From Gordonia liuliyuniae (lineage in GTDB: Bacteria > Actinomycetota > Actinomycetes > Mycobacteriales > Mycobacteriaceae): a stretch of DNA of 64,000 bases. Each line of letters opens with the position of its first letter. Position 1 is the stretch's first letter. Under the pieces are notes generated by a model, which saw only the letters and a list, made by a program, of their open reading frames with translations, was not told the DNA's origin and did no database searches. The DNA is taken from positions 825,421-889,420 of the forward strand of contig NZ_JAKKOT010000003.1 in the NCBI RefSeq assembly GCF_021739025.1, given 5' to 3'. The position numbers and the translations under genes were made by a program. Shown here piece by piece: positions 33,414 through 43,339 of this stretch.

Positions 33414-35183
33414 ATGAATGCAGTGCCAACGAAAGTCGGGATCACTGACATCCTCAAGGGGGTGGCCACGCTGGCTCCCGACCTCCCATCGATGGCGCGA
33501 CACGCGCCCGGCATCGTCTTCCGCAAGGGTGAGACGAAGAACTCGATCGGCCAGGTGTTCGCCAAGCATGCCGCCGAGCACCCGGACCGTCCGTTCCTCC
33601 GGTGGCACGGCGAGTCGTCGTCGTACGGCGAATGCAATCGCATCGTTAACCGGTACGCCGCCGTTCTGACCGAACGCGGCATCGGCGTCGGCGACATCGT
33701 CGCGATCCTGTCGAAGAACAACCCAACCGATCTGCTGATGATCCTCGCGACGCTCAAACTCGGAGCCGTCGCCGGCATGATCAACTACAACCAGCGCGGC
33801 GACGTCATCGACCACAGCATGTCCCTGCTCGGCGCCAAAGTCCTGGTCTGGGACCCCGAATGCGACGAGGCATTCGCCTCGATGAGCACGAGCGTGCACC
33901 CCGAGCACGTCCTGGACTTCGCGGCCCTCGAGGCGGCAGCCGACGGCAAGTCGACGGCCGACCCCGCAGTCACCGCGACCCTCCCGGCGTCGACTCCCGC
34001 GTTCTACATCTTCACCTCCGGCACCACCGGCCTGCCGAAGGCCAGCGTCATGAGCCACAACCGCTGGCTGTCGAACAGCGGCGGAATCGGCGGGATGTCG
34101 GTGCGGTTGCGGCCGTCGGACACGATGTACGTCGCGTTGCCGCTCTACCACAACAACGCGGTCTCGGTGTCCCTCGGCTCCGTGCTCGCCAACGGCGCCT
34201 GCATCGCGCTCAGCAAGCAGTTCTCGGCGTCGAAGTTCTGGGACGAGATCATCGAGAACCGGGCGACCGCGTTCTCCTACATCGGCGAGCTCTGCCGATA
34301 CCTGCTGGCGCAGCCGCCGCGCGCGGTCGACCGCCAGCACTCGGTCCGCGTGATCGTCGGCAACGGCCTGCGCCCGGAGATCTGGGACGAGTTCTCCGAA
34401 CGCTTCGGCATCAACCGCATCGTCGAGTTCTACGCGGCGAGCGAATCGAACCTCGCGTTCGTCAACGTGTTCGGCGTCAAGAAGACCGTCGGGTTCTGCC
34501 CGCTCCCGTACAAGGTGGTCGAGTACAACGGCGACGGCACGCCCAAACGCGACGCGAACGGCCGGGTGACGCCGGTCAAGAAGGGCGTCCCCGGCCTGCT
34601 GATCTCCGAGATCACCAACCGGATCCCGCTCGACGGCTACACCGATCCGGCCGAGACCGAGAAGAAGATCATCCGCGACGCGTTCAAGTCCGGCGACTCC
34701 TATTTCAACTCTGGCGATCTGGTCCGCGAGCTCGGCTTCCTGCACATCGCGTTCGTCGACCGGCTCGGCGACACCTTCCGCTGGAAGGGGGAGAACGTCG
34801 CGACCACCGAGGTGGAGGGCGCGGTGACCGGCGACGACGCGATCGGCGGCGCCGTCGCCTACGGCGTCGAGGTCCCCGGCTGCGACGGCCGCGCGGGTAT
34901 GGTCGCGGTCACTCGTTCCGGCGAGGCAGACCCGGACCCGAAGCGTCTGGCAGACCGCATGTACGCCGACCTGCCCGCCTACGCGGTACCGCTGTTCATT
35001 CGATTCGTTCCCGAATTCGAGGTCACCTCGACGTTCAAGAACCGCAAAGTGGAACTGCGCGAGGAGGCCTACACCGACGTGGGCGACGACGAGGTGTGGG
35101 TGCTCAAGGGGCGTCAGGACGGGTATGTGCCGTTCTACGCCGAGTACCCGGCCGACGTCGCGGCCGCCAAGGCCCCGCGCTGA
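33414..35183 (+). CDS. fadD6: long-chain acyl-CoA synthetase
   Basis: A 589-residue ANL-family enzyme with AMP-binding motif YIFTSGTTGLPKASVMSH, YHNNAVSVSLG, EFYAASESNLAF, and hinge/adenylation motifs GDTFRWKGENVATTEVEG. This is the FATP/FadD6 type, which couples fatty-acid uptake with activation at the membrane. Position between the LOG gene and folP2 is the same as in M. tuberculosis. Confidence 0.9.
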   Translation: MNAVPTKVGITDILKGVATLAPDLPSMARHAPGIVFRKGETKNSIGQVFAKHAAEHPDRPFLRWHGESSSYGECNRIVNRYAAVLTERGIGVGDIVAILSKNNPTDLLMILATLKLGAVAGMINYNQRGDVIDHSMSLLGAKVLVWDPECDEAFASMSTSVHPEHVLDFAALEAAADGKSTADPAVTATLPASTPAFYIFTSGTTGLPKASVMSHNRWLSNSGGIGGMSVRLRPSDTMYVALPLYHNNAVSVSLGSVLANGACIALSKQFSASKFWDEIIENRATAFSYIGELCRYLLAQPPRAVDRQHSVRVIVGNGLRPEIWDEFSERFGINRIVEFYAASESNLAFVNVFGVKKTVGFCPLPYKVVEYNGDGTPKRDANGRVTPVKKGVPGLLISEITNRIPLDGYTDPAETEKKIIRDAFKSGDSYFNSGDLVRELGFLHIAFVDRLGDTFRWKGENVATTEVEGAVTGDDAIGGAVAYGVEVPGCDGRAGMVAVTRSGEADPDPKRLADRMYADLPAYAVPLFIRFVPEFEVTSTFKNRKVELREEAYTDVGDDEVWVLKGRQDGYVPFYAEYPADVAAAKAPR

Positions 35184-35214
35184 GCGGAGACACGCGCCCC
35201 CGTAGGGTGAATCC

Positions 35215-36105
35215 GTGAGCCTTGACCCGACGGCCGGACCGGCCCGGTCGACCCTTGCCGGTCGGCCTGTCGCCACCGATCGAGCCCTCGTCATGGCGAT
35301 CGTCAACCGGACCCCCGACTCGTTCTACGACCGTGGAGCCACCTTCTCCGACGACGCGGCGAAGGCTCGCGTCGACGCGGTCGTCGCCGACGGCGCGGAC
35401 ATCGTCGACGTCGGCGGAGTGAAGGCTGGACCGGGGGAGAACGTCGACGCCGCCGCCGAAGCACAGCGGGTGGTTCCGCTCATCGCGTGGATCCGATCGA
35501 GGCACCCTGACCTGCTGATCAGCGTCGACACCTGGCGCAGCGAAGTCGCGTCGGCCGCGTGCGACGCCGGAGCGAACATCATCAACGACACGTGGGCCGG
35601 GGTCGATCCGGGTCTCGTCGGCGTCGCCGCACAGGCAGGCGCAGGCATCGTGTGTTCGCACACCGGCGGCGCTCGCGTGCGGACCAGACCGCACCGGGTC
35701 GCCTACGACGACATCGTCGCCGAGGTCATCGAGGAGGTCACGTCGGCTGCGATGCGGGCCAGAGCGGCTGGAGTCCGTGACGACGGAATCCTCATCGACC
35801 CGACGCACGACTTCGGTAAGAACACCCACCACGGACTCGCGCTGCTGCGCGACCTCGACCGACTCGTCGACACGGGGTGGCCGGTCCTGATGGCACTGTC
35901 GAACAAGGACTTCATCGGCGAGACGCTCGGCGTCGGACTCACCGAGCGGGTGGCCGGAACACTCGCGGCCACCGCGCTCGCGGCGTCGCGCGGCGCCCGC
36001 GTGTTCCGAGTGCACGAAGTCGCCGACACGCGTCGCGTCGTCGACATGGTCGCGTCGATCGCGGGCACCCGACCGCCGGCGCGCACCGTGCGAGGGCTCG
36101 CATGA
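35215..36105 (+). CDS. folP2: dihydropteroate synthase homologue
   Basis: A 296-residue TIM-barrel of the pterin-binding family: IVNRTPDSFYDRG, DIVDVGGVKAGPG, ISVDTWRSEVA, NDTWAG, and SNKDFIGETLG. FolP2 proteins of mycobacteria, unlike FolP1, are reported to lack DHPS activity, so its reaction is uncertain. GTG start; its stop overlaps gpgS (ATGA), suggesting a job linked to that operon. Confidence 0.88.
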   Translation: MSLDPTAGPARSTLAGRPVATDRALVMAIVNRTPDSFYDRGATFSDDAAKARVDAVVADGADIVDVGGVKAGPGENVDAAAEAQRVVPLIAWIRSRHPDLLISVDTWRSEVASAACDAGANIINDTWAGVDPGLVGVAAQAGAGIVCSHTGGARVRTRPHRVAYDDIVAEVIEEVTSAAMRARAAGVRDDGILIDPTHDFGKNTHHGLALLRDLDRLVDTGWPVLMALSNKDFIGETLGVGLTERVAGTLAATALAASRGARVFRVHEVADTRRVVDMVASIAGTRPPARTVRGLA

Positions 36106-37082
36106 ACGCTGTCTGGACCGAACGCGGCGAGGGGGAGGCGCGCTGGTCCCACACCCACACGTGGGACCACCCGGAGTGGAGTGTCGACGAACTCGTCGCC
36201 GCGAAATCCGGTCGGACCGTCTCGGTGGTGCTGCCGGCATTGAACGAGGAGGACACGGTCGCGCAGGTGATCGCCTCGATCGCACCCCTGCTCGGCTCTC
36301 TCGTCGACGAACTCGTCGTCATCGACTCCGGGTGCACTGACCGGACGGCCGAACGGGCACACGCCGCCGGAGCGCGCGTGGTCACCCGGGAGGAGGCGAT
36401 CCCCGGGATCGCGCCGCAGCCGGGCAAAGGCGAGGCGCTGTGGCGGTCACTGGCCGCGACGACTGGCGACCTCGTCGCGTTCGTCGACGCCGACCTCATC
36501 GACCCGGACCCGATGTTCGTCCCGAAGATGCTCGGACCGCTCCTCGCCGAGCCGAGCATCCACCTGGTCAAGGGCTACTACCGGCGGCCGTTGACGACCG
36601 GGGCCACCCACGAGGCCTCCGGCGGCGGCCGGGTCACCGAACTCCTCGCCCGCCCGCTGCTCACCGCGCTCAAACCTGAGCTGGGCGAGGTGCTGCAGCC
36701 GCTCGGCGGCGAATACGCGGGCACCCGCGAACTCCTGACGTCGGTGCGGTTCGCACCCGGCTACGGCGTCGAGATCGGACTGCTCGTCGACACTTACGAC
36801 CGTTACGGGCTCACCGGGATCGGCCAGGTCAATCTCGGCGTCCGGCAGCACCGGAACCGTCCGCTCCGCGACCTCGCAGTCATGAGCAGGCAGATCGTCG
36901 CGACGCTCCTCGACCGCTGCGGGATCGACGACTCCGGTGTCGGCCTCACCCAGTTCCTGCCCGACGACACCGGTGGATTCGCGCCCCGTACCACCGAGCT
37001 GATGCGTGACGAGCGGCCGCCGGTCGCCGACCTCGATCCGCGAGTCCTGAACGCGGCGGCGTCAGGCGGTCGGCGGCGTTAG
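36102..37082 (+). CDS. gpgS: glucosyl-3-phosphoglycerate synthase
   Basis: A 326-residue GT81 glycosyltransferase: VVLPALNEEDTVAQV, GKGEALWRSLAAT, metal-binding DAD in FVDADLIDPDP, PLGGEYAGTREL, and GYGVEIGLLVDTYD. It makes glucosyl-3-phosphoglycerate, the primer for methylglucose lipopolysaccharides, which bind fatty acyl chains in the cytosol. ATG overlaps folP2. Order fadD6-folP2-gpgS is that of mycobacteria. Confidence 0.92.
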   Translation: MNAVWTERGEGEARWSHTHTWDHPEWSVDELVAAKSGRTVSVVLPALNEEDTVAQVIASIAPLLGSLVDELVVIDSGCTDRTAERAHAAGARVVTREEAIPGIAPQPGKGEALWRSLAATTGDLVAFVDADLIDPDPMFVPKMLGPLLAEPSIHLVKGYYRRPLTTGATHEASGGGRVTELLARPLLTALKPELGEVLQPLGGEYAGTRELLTSVRFAPGYGVEIGLLVDTYDRYGLTGIGQVNLGVRQHRNRPLRDLAVMSRQIVATLLDRCGIDDSGVGLTQFLPDDTGGFAPRTTELMRDERPPVADLDPRVLNAAASGGRRR

Positions 37083-37109
37083 ACCGATACGAGGCACTAG
37101 GCTGGAGGG

Positions 37110-37451
37110 GTGGCGATCATCGGACTGTACGTGATCGGCGTGGCCGTACTGGTCGCCCTGATCTTCGCACTGGTGTGGTTCGTGTTCGGACGCGGCGAGG
37201 ATCTGCCGCCGATCGAATCCGGAACCACCCTCACTCGACTGCCTCGCGCGGGGATCGGCGGCGACGACGTCCGCGGTCTCGTCTTCGCGCAGAGCTTCCG
37301 CGGCTACCGTGCCGTCGAGGTCGATTGGGCGCTGGAGAAGTTGGCGCGCGAGATCGACGAACTCCGCGATGTGGTCCACGATCTGTCGGGTCGCGACGTC
37401 GCCGACACCGGTGCCATGCCGACCGTTCGGGTGCACGAGACTGACGATTGA
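37110..37451 (+). CDS. DivIVA-domain membrane protein, Rv1209 type
   Basis: A 113-residue protein with one N-terminal membrane helix (IIGLYVIGVAVLVALIFALV) and a short DivIVA-like segment (DVRGLVFAQSFRGYRAVEVD, then a coiled coil LEKLAREIDELRDVV). It may act as a small membrane-anchored scaffold near the poles. Conserved place after gpgS. Confidence 0.8.
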   Translation: MAIIGLYVIGVAVLVALIFALVWFVFGRGEDLPPIESGTTLTRLPRAGIGGDDVRGLVFAQSFRGYRAVEVDWALEKLAREIDELRDVVHDLSGRDVADTGAMPTVRVHETDD

Positions 37452-37538
37452 GTAAGTTCGGCCGGTGCTGACGACGCGCCGCGGATACGCTGCACGTATC
37501 ATGGACCCAGTCATTGAAGCGTTGGAGGGAGCACGGGC

Positions 37539-37706
37539 ATGGCGGCGATGAAGCCACGAATGGGCGACGGACCGATGGAAGCGGTCAAGGAAGGTCGCGG
37601 GATCGTCGTTCGCATCCCGATCGACGGCGGCGGACGACTCGTCGTCGAACTGAACGACGAAGAGGCCGGTGCGCTCGGCGAGGCTCTCCGCGAGGTCACC
37701 GCCTGA
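37539..37706 (+). CDS. DUF3117 small protein, Rv1211 type
   Basis: A 55-residue protein beginning MAAMKPRMGDGPMEAVKEGR and ending EALREVTA. It is one of the most conserved small proteins in actinobacteria, with no assigned function. The ATG is preceded by GGAGGGA. The following methyltransferase starts two bases after its stop, so they are coupled. Confidence 0.85.
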   Translation: MAAMKPRMGDGPMEAVKEGRGIVVRIPIDGGGRLVVELNDEEAGALGEALREVTA

Positions 37707-37708
37707 CG

Positions 37709-38566
37709 GTGCGGCCGGAGCTGTTCGCAGCCGCACACCTGGCCTGCCCCGTCTGTCAGAGGGCCCTCGAAGAATCGGGGCGCGTCCTCGGTTGCCCGGC
37801 AGGCCATCGCTTCGACCTCGCACGACAGGGCTACGTGTCCCTGCTCGGCGGGAAGGGGACCGCACACCGGTCCGACACAGCCGACATGGTCGCGGCCCGC
37901 GCCCGGGTGTTCGCCAGCGGGTTGTACACGCCGATCCAGAACGCTGTCGCGGCAGCGGCCACACGGCCGGGTCGCGACGAGTCGACCGAGGTCATCGTCG
38001 ACGCGGCCGGAGGCACCGGCGCCTATCTGGCCGCCGTGCTCGACGCTCGACGTGACGGCGCGGTCGGCGTCAGCGTCGACCTGTCGAAATCGTGCGCGCG
38101 CACCGCTGCGCGCGCACATCCGCGCGCCGTGTCCGTCGTCGCCGATCTCTGGGCGTCGATCCCGATCCTGACCGGCGCCGCGTCGACGGTCCTGTCGGTG
38201 TTCGCGCCGCGCAACGTCGCCGAGACGACCCGCATCCTCATGCCGGGCGGCCACTGGGTGATCATCACTCCGAACCCCGGGCATCTCGCGGAGATCGTCG
38301 AACCCATGGGGATGCTGCGTGTCGGCGACGGTAAGGCCGATCGCCTCGAAGCCGACCTGCGTTCGGACTTCGATGTCACCGCCACCGAGCGCGTGGTCGC
38401 ATCGCTCGACCTCCTGCCGGATCAGCTCGCCGATATCGCAGGCATGGGCCCCGCGGGATTTCACCGGACGGCCGACGAACTGCTGGCGGCAGCGGCCGAC
38501 CTCGCTTCGGGCGGCGCCGCGACCGCGGCTCTCGACGTGACGGTCACCCTCGCGCGTCGACGGTGA
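37709..38566 (+). CDS. rRNA (guanine-N1)-methyltransferase, RlmA-like
   Basis: A 285-residue SAM methyltransferase with an N-terminal zinc finger (LACPVCQRAL and LGCPAGHRFD, then LARQGYVSLL) as in RlmA(I)/RlmA(II), and motif I VDAAGGTGAYLAAV, and VLSVFAPRN in the expected acceptor region. RlmA enzymes methylate G745 or G748 in 23S rRNA; the latter type affects tylosin-class macrolides. GTG start two bases after the DUF3117 stop. Confidence 0.8.
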   Translation: MRPELFAAAHLACPVCQRALEESGRVLGCPAGHRFDLARQGYVSLLGGKGTAHRSDTADMVAARARVFASGLYTPIQNAVAAAATRPGRDESTEVIVDAAGGTGAYLAAVLDARRDGAVGVSVDLSKSCARTAARAHPRAVSVVADLWASIPILTGAASTVLSVFAPRNVAETTRILMPGGHWVIITPNPGHLAEIVEPMGMLRVGDGKADRLEADLRSDFDVTATERVVASLDLLPDQLADIAGMGPAGFHRTADELLAAAADLASGGAATAALDVTVTLARRR

Positions 38567-38637
38567 ACACCGCACTGTCGGTAGCAGTTCGGGACGGTCG
38601 GGTGGTCGCTTCGCTCCAGTGCCGATATGTTTGAACG

Positions 38638-39855
38638 GTGAGATCACAACCGCACGTGCTCGGAATCGTCCTCGCCGGCGGAGAGGGTAAACGCCTGTAT
38701 CCGTTGACGATGGACCGCGCTAAGCCTGCGGTGCCGTTCGGCGGCTCGTACCGGCTCATCGACTTCGTGCTGTCGAACCTGGTCAACGGCGGGTACGAAC
38801 GTCTGTGCGTGTTGACCCAGTACAAGTCGCATTCGCTCGACCGGCACATCTCCCAGAACTGGTGGGTCTCGGGTTTCCACGGGGAGTACATCACGCCCGT
38901 TCCGGCGCAGCAGCGACTCGGTCCGCGCTGGTACACCGGCAGCGCCGACGCGATATTCCAGTCGATGAATCTGATCGACGACGAGAAACCCGACTACATC
39001 GTCGTCTTCGGCGCCGACCACGTGTACCGGATGGATCCGTCTCAGATGGTGCAGGCGCACATCGAGTCGGGCGCCGCCGTCACCGTGGCAGGCATCCGCG
39101 TACCGCGCAAGGAGGCGATCGCGTTCGGCTGCATCGACTCCGCCGACGACAACAAGATCACGGCGTTCGTCGAGAAGCCGAGCGATCCGCCCGGCACCCC
39201 GAACGACCCGGATGTCACGTACGCGTCGATGGGCAACTACGTGTTCACGACCGACAAGCTCGTCGAGGCGCTCAAACGCGATGCCGCCGACCCCGACTCG
39301 GACCACGACATGGGCGGCGACATCATTCCGGCGTTCGTGCGGGCCGCACAAGCGTACGTCTACGACTTCGACGAGAACACGATCCCCGGTGAGACGCCCC
39401 GCGACAAGGGATACTGGCGGGACGTCGGGACCATCGACTCGTTCTACGAAGCGCACATGGATCTCATCTCGGAGAATCCCGTGTTCAACCTGTACAACCA
39501 GCGCTGGCCGATCCGCGGCGCGACGAGCCACCTGCCGCCTGCCAAGTTCCTGCGGGGCGGTGCCGCGAACGACTCGATGGTGGGTGCAGGCTGCATCGTC
39601 TCCGGTGGCACCGTCCACAACTCGGTCCTGTCGAACGACGTCGTCGTCGGCGAAGGTTCCGTCGTGCAGGGCAGCGTCCTCATGCCCGGGGTTCGGATCG
39701 GAAAGAACGCGGTCGTGCGCAACGCGATCCTCGACAAGAATGTGACCGTCGCCGATGACGGGCAGCTCGGCGTCGACCTCGCCCACGACGGCGAGCGCTT
39801 CCAGGTCAGTGCGGGCGGCGTGGTCTGCGTCGGTAAGAGCGCGCTGGTGGATTAA
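38638..39855 (+). CDS. glgC: glucose-1-phosphate adenylyltransferase
   Basis: A 405-residue sugar-nucleotide pyrophosphorylase: [53 protein letters not shown], and the C-terminal beta-helix ([15 protein letters not shown]). It makes ADP-glucose for glycogen and maltose-phosphate/methylglucose polymer pathways. GTG start 71 bp after the methyltransferase. The last codons lie in a 15-bp tandem duplication that repeats the stop codon. glgA, divergent in M. tuberculosis, is not next to it here. Confidence 0.93.
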   Translation: MRSQPHVLGIVLAGGEGKRLYPLTMDRAKPAVPFGGSYRLIDFVLSNLVNGGYERLCVLTQYKSHSLDRHISQNWWVSGFHGEYITPVPAQQRLGPRWYTGSADAIFQSMNLIDDEKPDYIVVFGADHVYRMDPSQMVQAHIESGAAVTVAGIRVPRKEAIAFGCIDSADDNKITAFVEKPSDPPGTPNDPDVTYASMGNYVFTTDKLVEALKRDAADPDSDHDMGGDIIPAFVRAAQAYVYDFDENTIPGETPRDKGYWRDVGTIDSFYEAHMDLISENPVFNLYNQRWPIRGATSHLPPAKFLRGGAANDSMVGAGCIVSGGTVHNSVLSNDVVVGEGSVVQGSVLMPGVRIGKNAVVRNAILDKNVTVADDGQLGVDLAHDGERFQVSAGGVVCVGKSALVD

Positions 39856-39878
39856 GCGCTAGTGGATTAAGCGCTAGT
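39841..39878 (+). repeat. 15-bp tandem duplication across the glgC stop
   Basis: GCGCTGGTGGATTAA at 39841-39855 and GCGCTAGTGGATTAA at 39856-39870, then a half unit GCGCTAGT. The array bridges the stops of glgC and the convergent Nudix gene. Confidence 0.85.
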
Positions 39879-40462
39879 CACCGCGCTGGCGAATCCGGCA
39901 ATCCGGCAAGCGCGGCGGAGCCCCGCTCGACGAGTACCGGGATCGTGTCGGCGTCGATGTCGGCGGGCAGGTCGTCCACCGGCCACCAGGCGAGGTCGAC
40001 GGACTCGTCGCTGCGGACGATGTCGGGGAGCGACCCGTCCGCGGTGGGGTCGGCGACCGCCGCGTATTGGATGTCCAGGTGCCGCGTCGGGACGCCGAGC
40101 GAGCACGTGATCGGATGCGTGTGCAGATGCACCGGGCCGTCGGACACTCGCAGCGAAGCGAGGCCCGACTCCTCGAGACCCTCGCGCAGCGCTGTCGCGG
40201 CGACGCTGGCGTCGCCCGGCTCGCAGTGTCCACCGAGCTGGATCCATTTCCCCACGCGCGGATGCAGCGTGAGCAGGACGTGGCGCAGGGTCGCGTCGAA
40301 GACGATGACCGAGCCCGTGACGTGTCCGGGGACGCATGCTCGCATGCACGGGTCGTCCACCGCGTCGATGAACGCCAACATGGTGTGCCGCAGCGCGTCC
40401 TGTCCGGAATCGGGTGCGTGCCAGCCGTCGAGGACGGCGCGGGTCGCGTCGGTGATGTTCAC
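39878..40462 (-). CDS. Nudix hydrolase coupled to the F420 operon
   Basis: A 194-residue Nudix protein with box [25 protein letters not shown], one residue longer than the consensus between the first acidic position and REx2EE. N-terminal [20 protein letters not shown] and WIQLGGH are typical. GTG 40462 overlaps the fbiB stop (GTGA), so it is translated with fbiA-fbiB. It might clean up a phosphorylated by-product of F420 synthesis, but this is inference only; a general housekeeping role is equally possible. Confidence 0.8.
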   Translation of the reverse strand: MNITDATRAVLDGWHAPDSGQDALRHTMLAFIDAVDDPCMRACVPGHVTGSVIVFDATLRHVLLTLHPRVGKWIQLGGHCEPGDASVAATALREGLEESGLASLRVSDGPVHLHTHPITCSLGVPTRHLDIQYAAVADPTADGSLPDIVRSDESVDLAWWPVDDLPADIDADTIPVLVERGSAALAGLPDSPAR

Positions 40463-41826
40463 AGTTCGATGACCAGCCCGTCGGTCGCGGCGGGCGCACG
40501 CAGGCCGGGCTCCGCGGCGGGATAGCCGATCGCGACCGCACCCAACGGCTGCCACTGCTCGGGCAAGTCGAGCACGTCGCGAACAGTGGACGCCGCGAAG
40601 ATCGTCGAACCGACCCAGCAGCTGCCGACACCGCGGACCGACAGCCCGACCAGCAGCCCGGAGACGGCGGCGCCTCCGGCGACGGTGAACATCGTGGTCT
40701 CGCACGCGTTGCGGCGGGCGTCGGAATAGGTGTGCATGCCGTCGCCGGTCATCACCGGAATCACCAGTTCCGGTGCGTCGTACAAAATCTGGCCGCGTGC
40801 GACGCGCTTGGCTATCGACTCGTCGCTCTTCTCGTCGCGGTCGAGGTCGGTGCGCCACGCATCGCCCATCGCATCGAGCAGCGCCCGTCGGCGTTGCGCG
40901 TCACGCAACCAGAGGAAGCGGATCGGGTGTGTGTGATGCGGGGCGGGCGCGGTGAGCGCGTCGGCGAACGCCGCGTTCATGACGTCCTCGGGCACCGTCT
41001 CGTCGGCGAACGCTCGCACTGAACGGCGTGTCAGGACCGCCTCCCGGCGGCCCTGGCCGATCGCCTCTTCGACGCCGAGCCGGAACATGTCGTCGTCGAG
41101 GTCGCGGACCAGATCGCGGGCCGACGACCCGTCGTCGACGGGACGCCATCCGCGCACCACTGCGACCGGGACCCCGTCGAGCTTGCCCTTGACCAGATCT
41201 GCCGCAGCCGCGATCTCGTCGGCGACCGCGATGTCGGTGACGATCAATGTGTTGCCGTACGCGTCGTCGACGCCGTCGTACGCATGGCTGACGGCGACGC
41301 CTGCGGCCCCGATCGCCACATCGGTCTGCCCGGTGCGCCAGGCGCGCCCCATCGTGTCGGTGACGATCACGGCCACGTCGAGCCCGCGCGCGGCGAGCGC
41401 GGCGCGCAGCCGGATGGCGCTCGCGTCCGGGTCGACGGGCAGCAGCGCGATCTGATCGGTGCGGACGTTGGAGCCGTCGACGCCCGCCGCGGCCTGCACC
41501 AGCCCGTTGCGATTCGCGGTGATCAACGTCCGGTTGCGTTTGGCGACGACGCGGACGGTCTCGTCGTCGATCAGTCGGCGGCGGAACGCGTCCCGCTCGT
41601 CCGGATCAGTCGGGGCGTCGACCATCCGCCCTTCGGTCTTCGAGAAGATCTTGCTCGTCACGACCAGCACGTCACCGTCGACGAGCCACGGCGCGGCCGT
41701 CGTGATCGCGGCGGCGACATCGCCGTCGGGTTCGAACTCGCCGAGCCCGGTCACGGGCAGGATGCGGAGTCCGTCGAGTGCCCGGTGGTCATGAGTGCTG
41801 GGGTCGTGAGTGCTGGGCTCGCTCAC
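40459..41826 (-). CDS. fbiB: coenzyme F420:L-glutamate ligase, bifunctional
   Basis: A 455-residue two-domain protein. Residues about 15-250 are the CofE gamma-glutamyl ligase ([49 protein letters not shown]), residues about 255-455 are a nitroreductase fold ([27 protein letters not shown]) that in mycobacteria binds FMN and reduces dehydro-F420-0. Together they finish F420. GTG start overlaps fbiA stop. An early [13 protein letters not shown] stretch comes from a 15-bp tandem duplication. Confidence 0.93.
   Translation of the reverse strand: MSEPSTHDPSTHDHRALDGLRILPVTGLGEFEPDGDVAAAITTAAPWLVDGDVLVVTSKIFSKTEGRMVDAPTDPDERDAFRRRLIDDETVRVVAKRNRTLITANRNGLVQAAAGVDGSNVRTDQIALLPVDPDASAIRLRAALAARGLDVAVIVTDTMGRAWRTGQTDVAIGAAGVAVSHAYDGVDDAYGNTLIVTDIAVADEIAAAADLVKGKLDGVPVAVVRGWRPVDDGSSARDLVRDLDDDMFRLGVEEAIGQGRREAVLTRRSVRAFADETVPEDVMNAAFADALTAPAPHHTHPIRFLWLRDAQRRRALLDAMGDAWRTDLDRDEKSDESIAKRVARGQILYDAPELVIPVMTGDGMHTYSDARRNACETTMFTVAGGAAVSGLLVGLSVRGVGSCWVGSTIFAASTVRDVLDLPEQWQPLGAVAIGYPAAEPGLRAPAATDGLVIEL
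41788..41817 (-). repeat. 15-bp tandem duplication at the fbiB N-terminus
   Basis: GTCATGAGTGCTGGG and GTCGTGAGTGCTGGG (plus strand) side by side. They encode the repeated [10 protein letters not shown] residues just after the fbiB start. Confidence 0.8.
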
Positions 41827-42818
41827 GGCGCGTGCACCCCCACCAGCGCGAGGGCCGCGCGGATCATGTCGGCGGTCGTCGCCGGATCGGTCATCAGGAG
41901 CGGAGCCGACCCGATCTCGATGCCGTCGACCTCGGCGTGGTCGCCGTCGGCGATCAGCCAGCCGTCGAGGAGCCCGTTCCCCGACCGCGCACCGAAATGG
42001 GCGGCGATCGCTTCGGCGGACGTCTCGACGCCGATCACCGACAGACATTCGTCCGCCATACCGCGCAACGGCTTGTTGTCGATCACGGGGCTGACGCCGA
42101 CGACCGGTGCGGAGGTGGCGCGCAGCGCCGCGCGGATGCCGGGGACACTGGTGATCGCGCCGATGGACACCACCGGGTTCGACGGCGCGAGGAGGACGAC
42201 GTCGGCGTCGGCGATGGCGTCGAGCACTCCGGGAGCGGGCGTGGCGGCGTCGCTGCCGACCTGGGCGAATCCGTGTGTCGGGATCTTCGCGCGATGCCGG
42301 ACCCACCACTCCTGGAAGTGGATGGCGACCTTCTCGCCGGGCTCGCCGCCCGGATTGTCGACGACCACGTGCGTCTCGTGTCGGTCGTCGGTCACCGGCA
42401 GCAGTCGGACGCCGGGCTGCCAGCGCTTGCACAGCGCGGCGGTGATGTCGGCGAGGGTGAACCCCGCGTCGAGCATCTGGGTGCGGATCAGGTGGGTCGC
42501 GAGATCACGGTCGCCGAGCCCGAACCAGTCCGGATCGGCGCCGTACGCCGCGAGCTCCTCCTTGGCGTTCCACGTCTCGTTCCGGTGGCCCCACCCGCGT
42601 TCCGGGTCGATGCCGCCGCCGAGCGTGTACATGCAGGTGTCGAGGTCGGGACAGATGCGGACGCCGTGCATCCACGCGTCGTCGCCGACGTTGACGATCG
42701 CGGTCACCGAGTCCGCCGACGGGGAGGTGGCAGGGAACTCGGTGACACCGAACAGCTCGCGTGCGCCCTGCAGGAAACGGGCGCCGCCGACGCCTCCGAC
42801 GAGTACGGTCACATTCAC
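41823..42818 (-). CDS. fbiA: phosphoenolpyruvate/2-phospholactate transferase, F420 biosynthesis
   Basis: A 331-residue CofD/FbiA protein: [16 protein letters not shown] at the start, [46 protein letters not shown]. It joins FO to the activated lactate or phosphoenolpyruvate unit to give (dehydro-)F420-0. I use GTG 42818 because the family begins with this beta strand; an ATG 60 bases further upstream adds a non-conserved leader. First gene of fbiA-fbiB-Nudix, and divergent from whiB2 over about 185 bp. Confidence 0.93.
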   Translation of the reverse strand: MNVTVLVGGVGGARFLQGARELFGVTEFPATSPSADSVTAIVNVGDDAWMHGVRICPDLDTCMYTLGGGIDPERGWGHRNETWNAKEELAAYGADPDWFGLGDRDLATHLIRTQMLDAGFTLADITAALCKRWQPGVRLLPVTDDRHETHVVVDNPGGEPGEKVAIHFQEWWVRHRAKIPTHGFAQVGSDAATPAPGVLDAIADADVVLLAPSNPVVSIGAITSVPGIRAALRATSAPVVGVSPVIDNKPLRGMADECLSVIGVETSAEAIAAHFGARSGNGLLDGWLIADGDHAEVDGIEIGSAPLLMTDPATTADMIRAALALVGVHAP

Positions 42819-43004
42819 AGGGATCCACTCTAACCAGCGCCCGCCGACACGCCGACGGGCGTCGGCAAACTCGCGCACGAACGGTTTTGCCGGTCCCCGA
42901 TGTTATGAATGAATCTTGGCGTTCGGCTTGACCCGCACCATTGTCACCGTGTGTAATCACATCAGTGTCATTAAGGGTGGAGCGAAGCAGGGAGGGCGCC
43001 GACT

Positions 43005-43334
43005 ATGACTATTGATCACGGCGAAGGTGCTGAGCCGACCAGTCGAATTACGGGGTCGGGTTTTGGGCACCTCACGGCTGTTCCGAGCGATTTCGAAGCA
43101 CTGTTCGACGCGGTGGAAGACGAATGGCAGGATCGGGCGCTCTGCGCGCAGACCGATCCCGAAGCGTTCTTCCCCGAAAAGGGTGGATCGACGCGTGAAG
43201 CGAAACGGATCTGCCAGGGGTGCGAGGTCAAGGCAGACTGCCTTGAGTACGCATTGCACAACGACGAGCGATTCGGCATCTGGGGTGGGATGTCCGAGCG
43301 CGAACGTCGCCGCCTCAAGCGCGGCATCATCTGA
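43005..43334 (+). CDS. whiB2: WhiB-family iron-sulfur regulator, WhiB2/WhmD type
   Basis: A 109-residue protein with four cluster cysteines: LCAQTDPEAFFP, then CQGCEVKADC (CxxCx5C), the turn GIWGGMSERERRRLK, and a basic end. WhiB2 is the septation/cell-division member, tied to sigma factor A. Divergent from fbiA, with Rv3259-type gene convergent next, as in M. tuberculosis. Confidence 0.93.
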   Translation: MTIDHGEGAEPTSRITGSGFGHLTAVPSDFEALFDAVEDEWQDRALCAQTDPEAFFPEKGGSTREAKRICQGCEVKADCLEYALHNDERFGIWGGMSERERRRLKRGII

Positions 43335-43339
43335 GGGGT

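Noticed and set aside
33384..35306. 640-codon minus-strand frame
   Set aside because: Antisense to fadD6 with low-complexity Val/Asp/Arg-rich translation.
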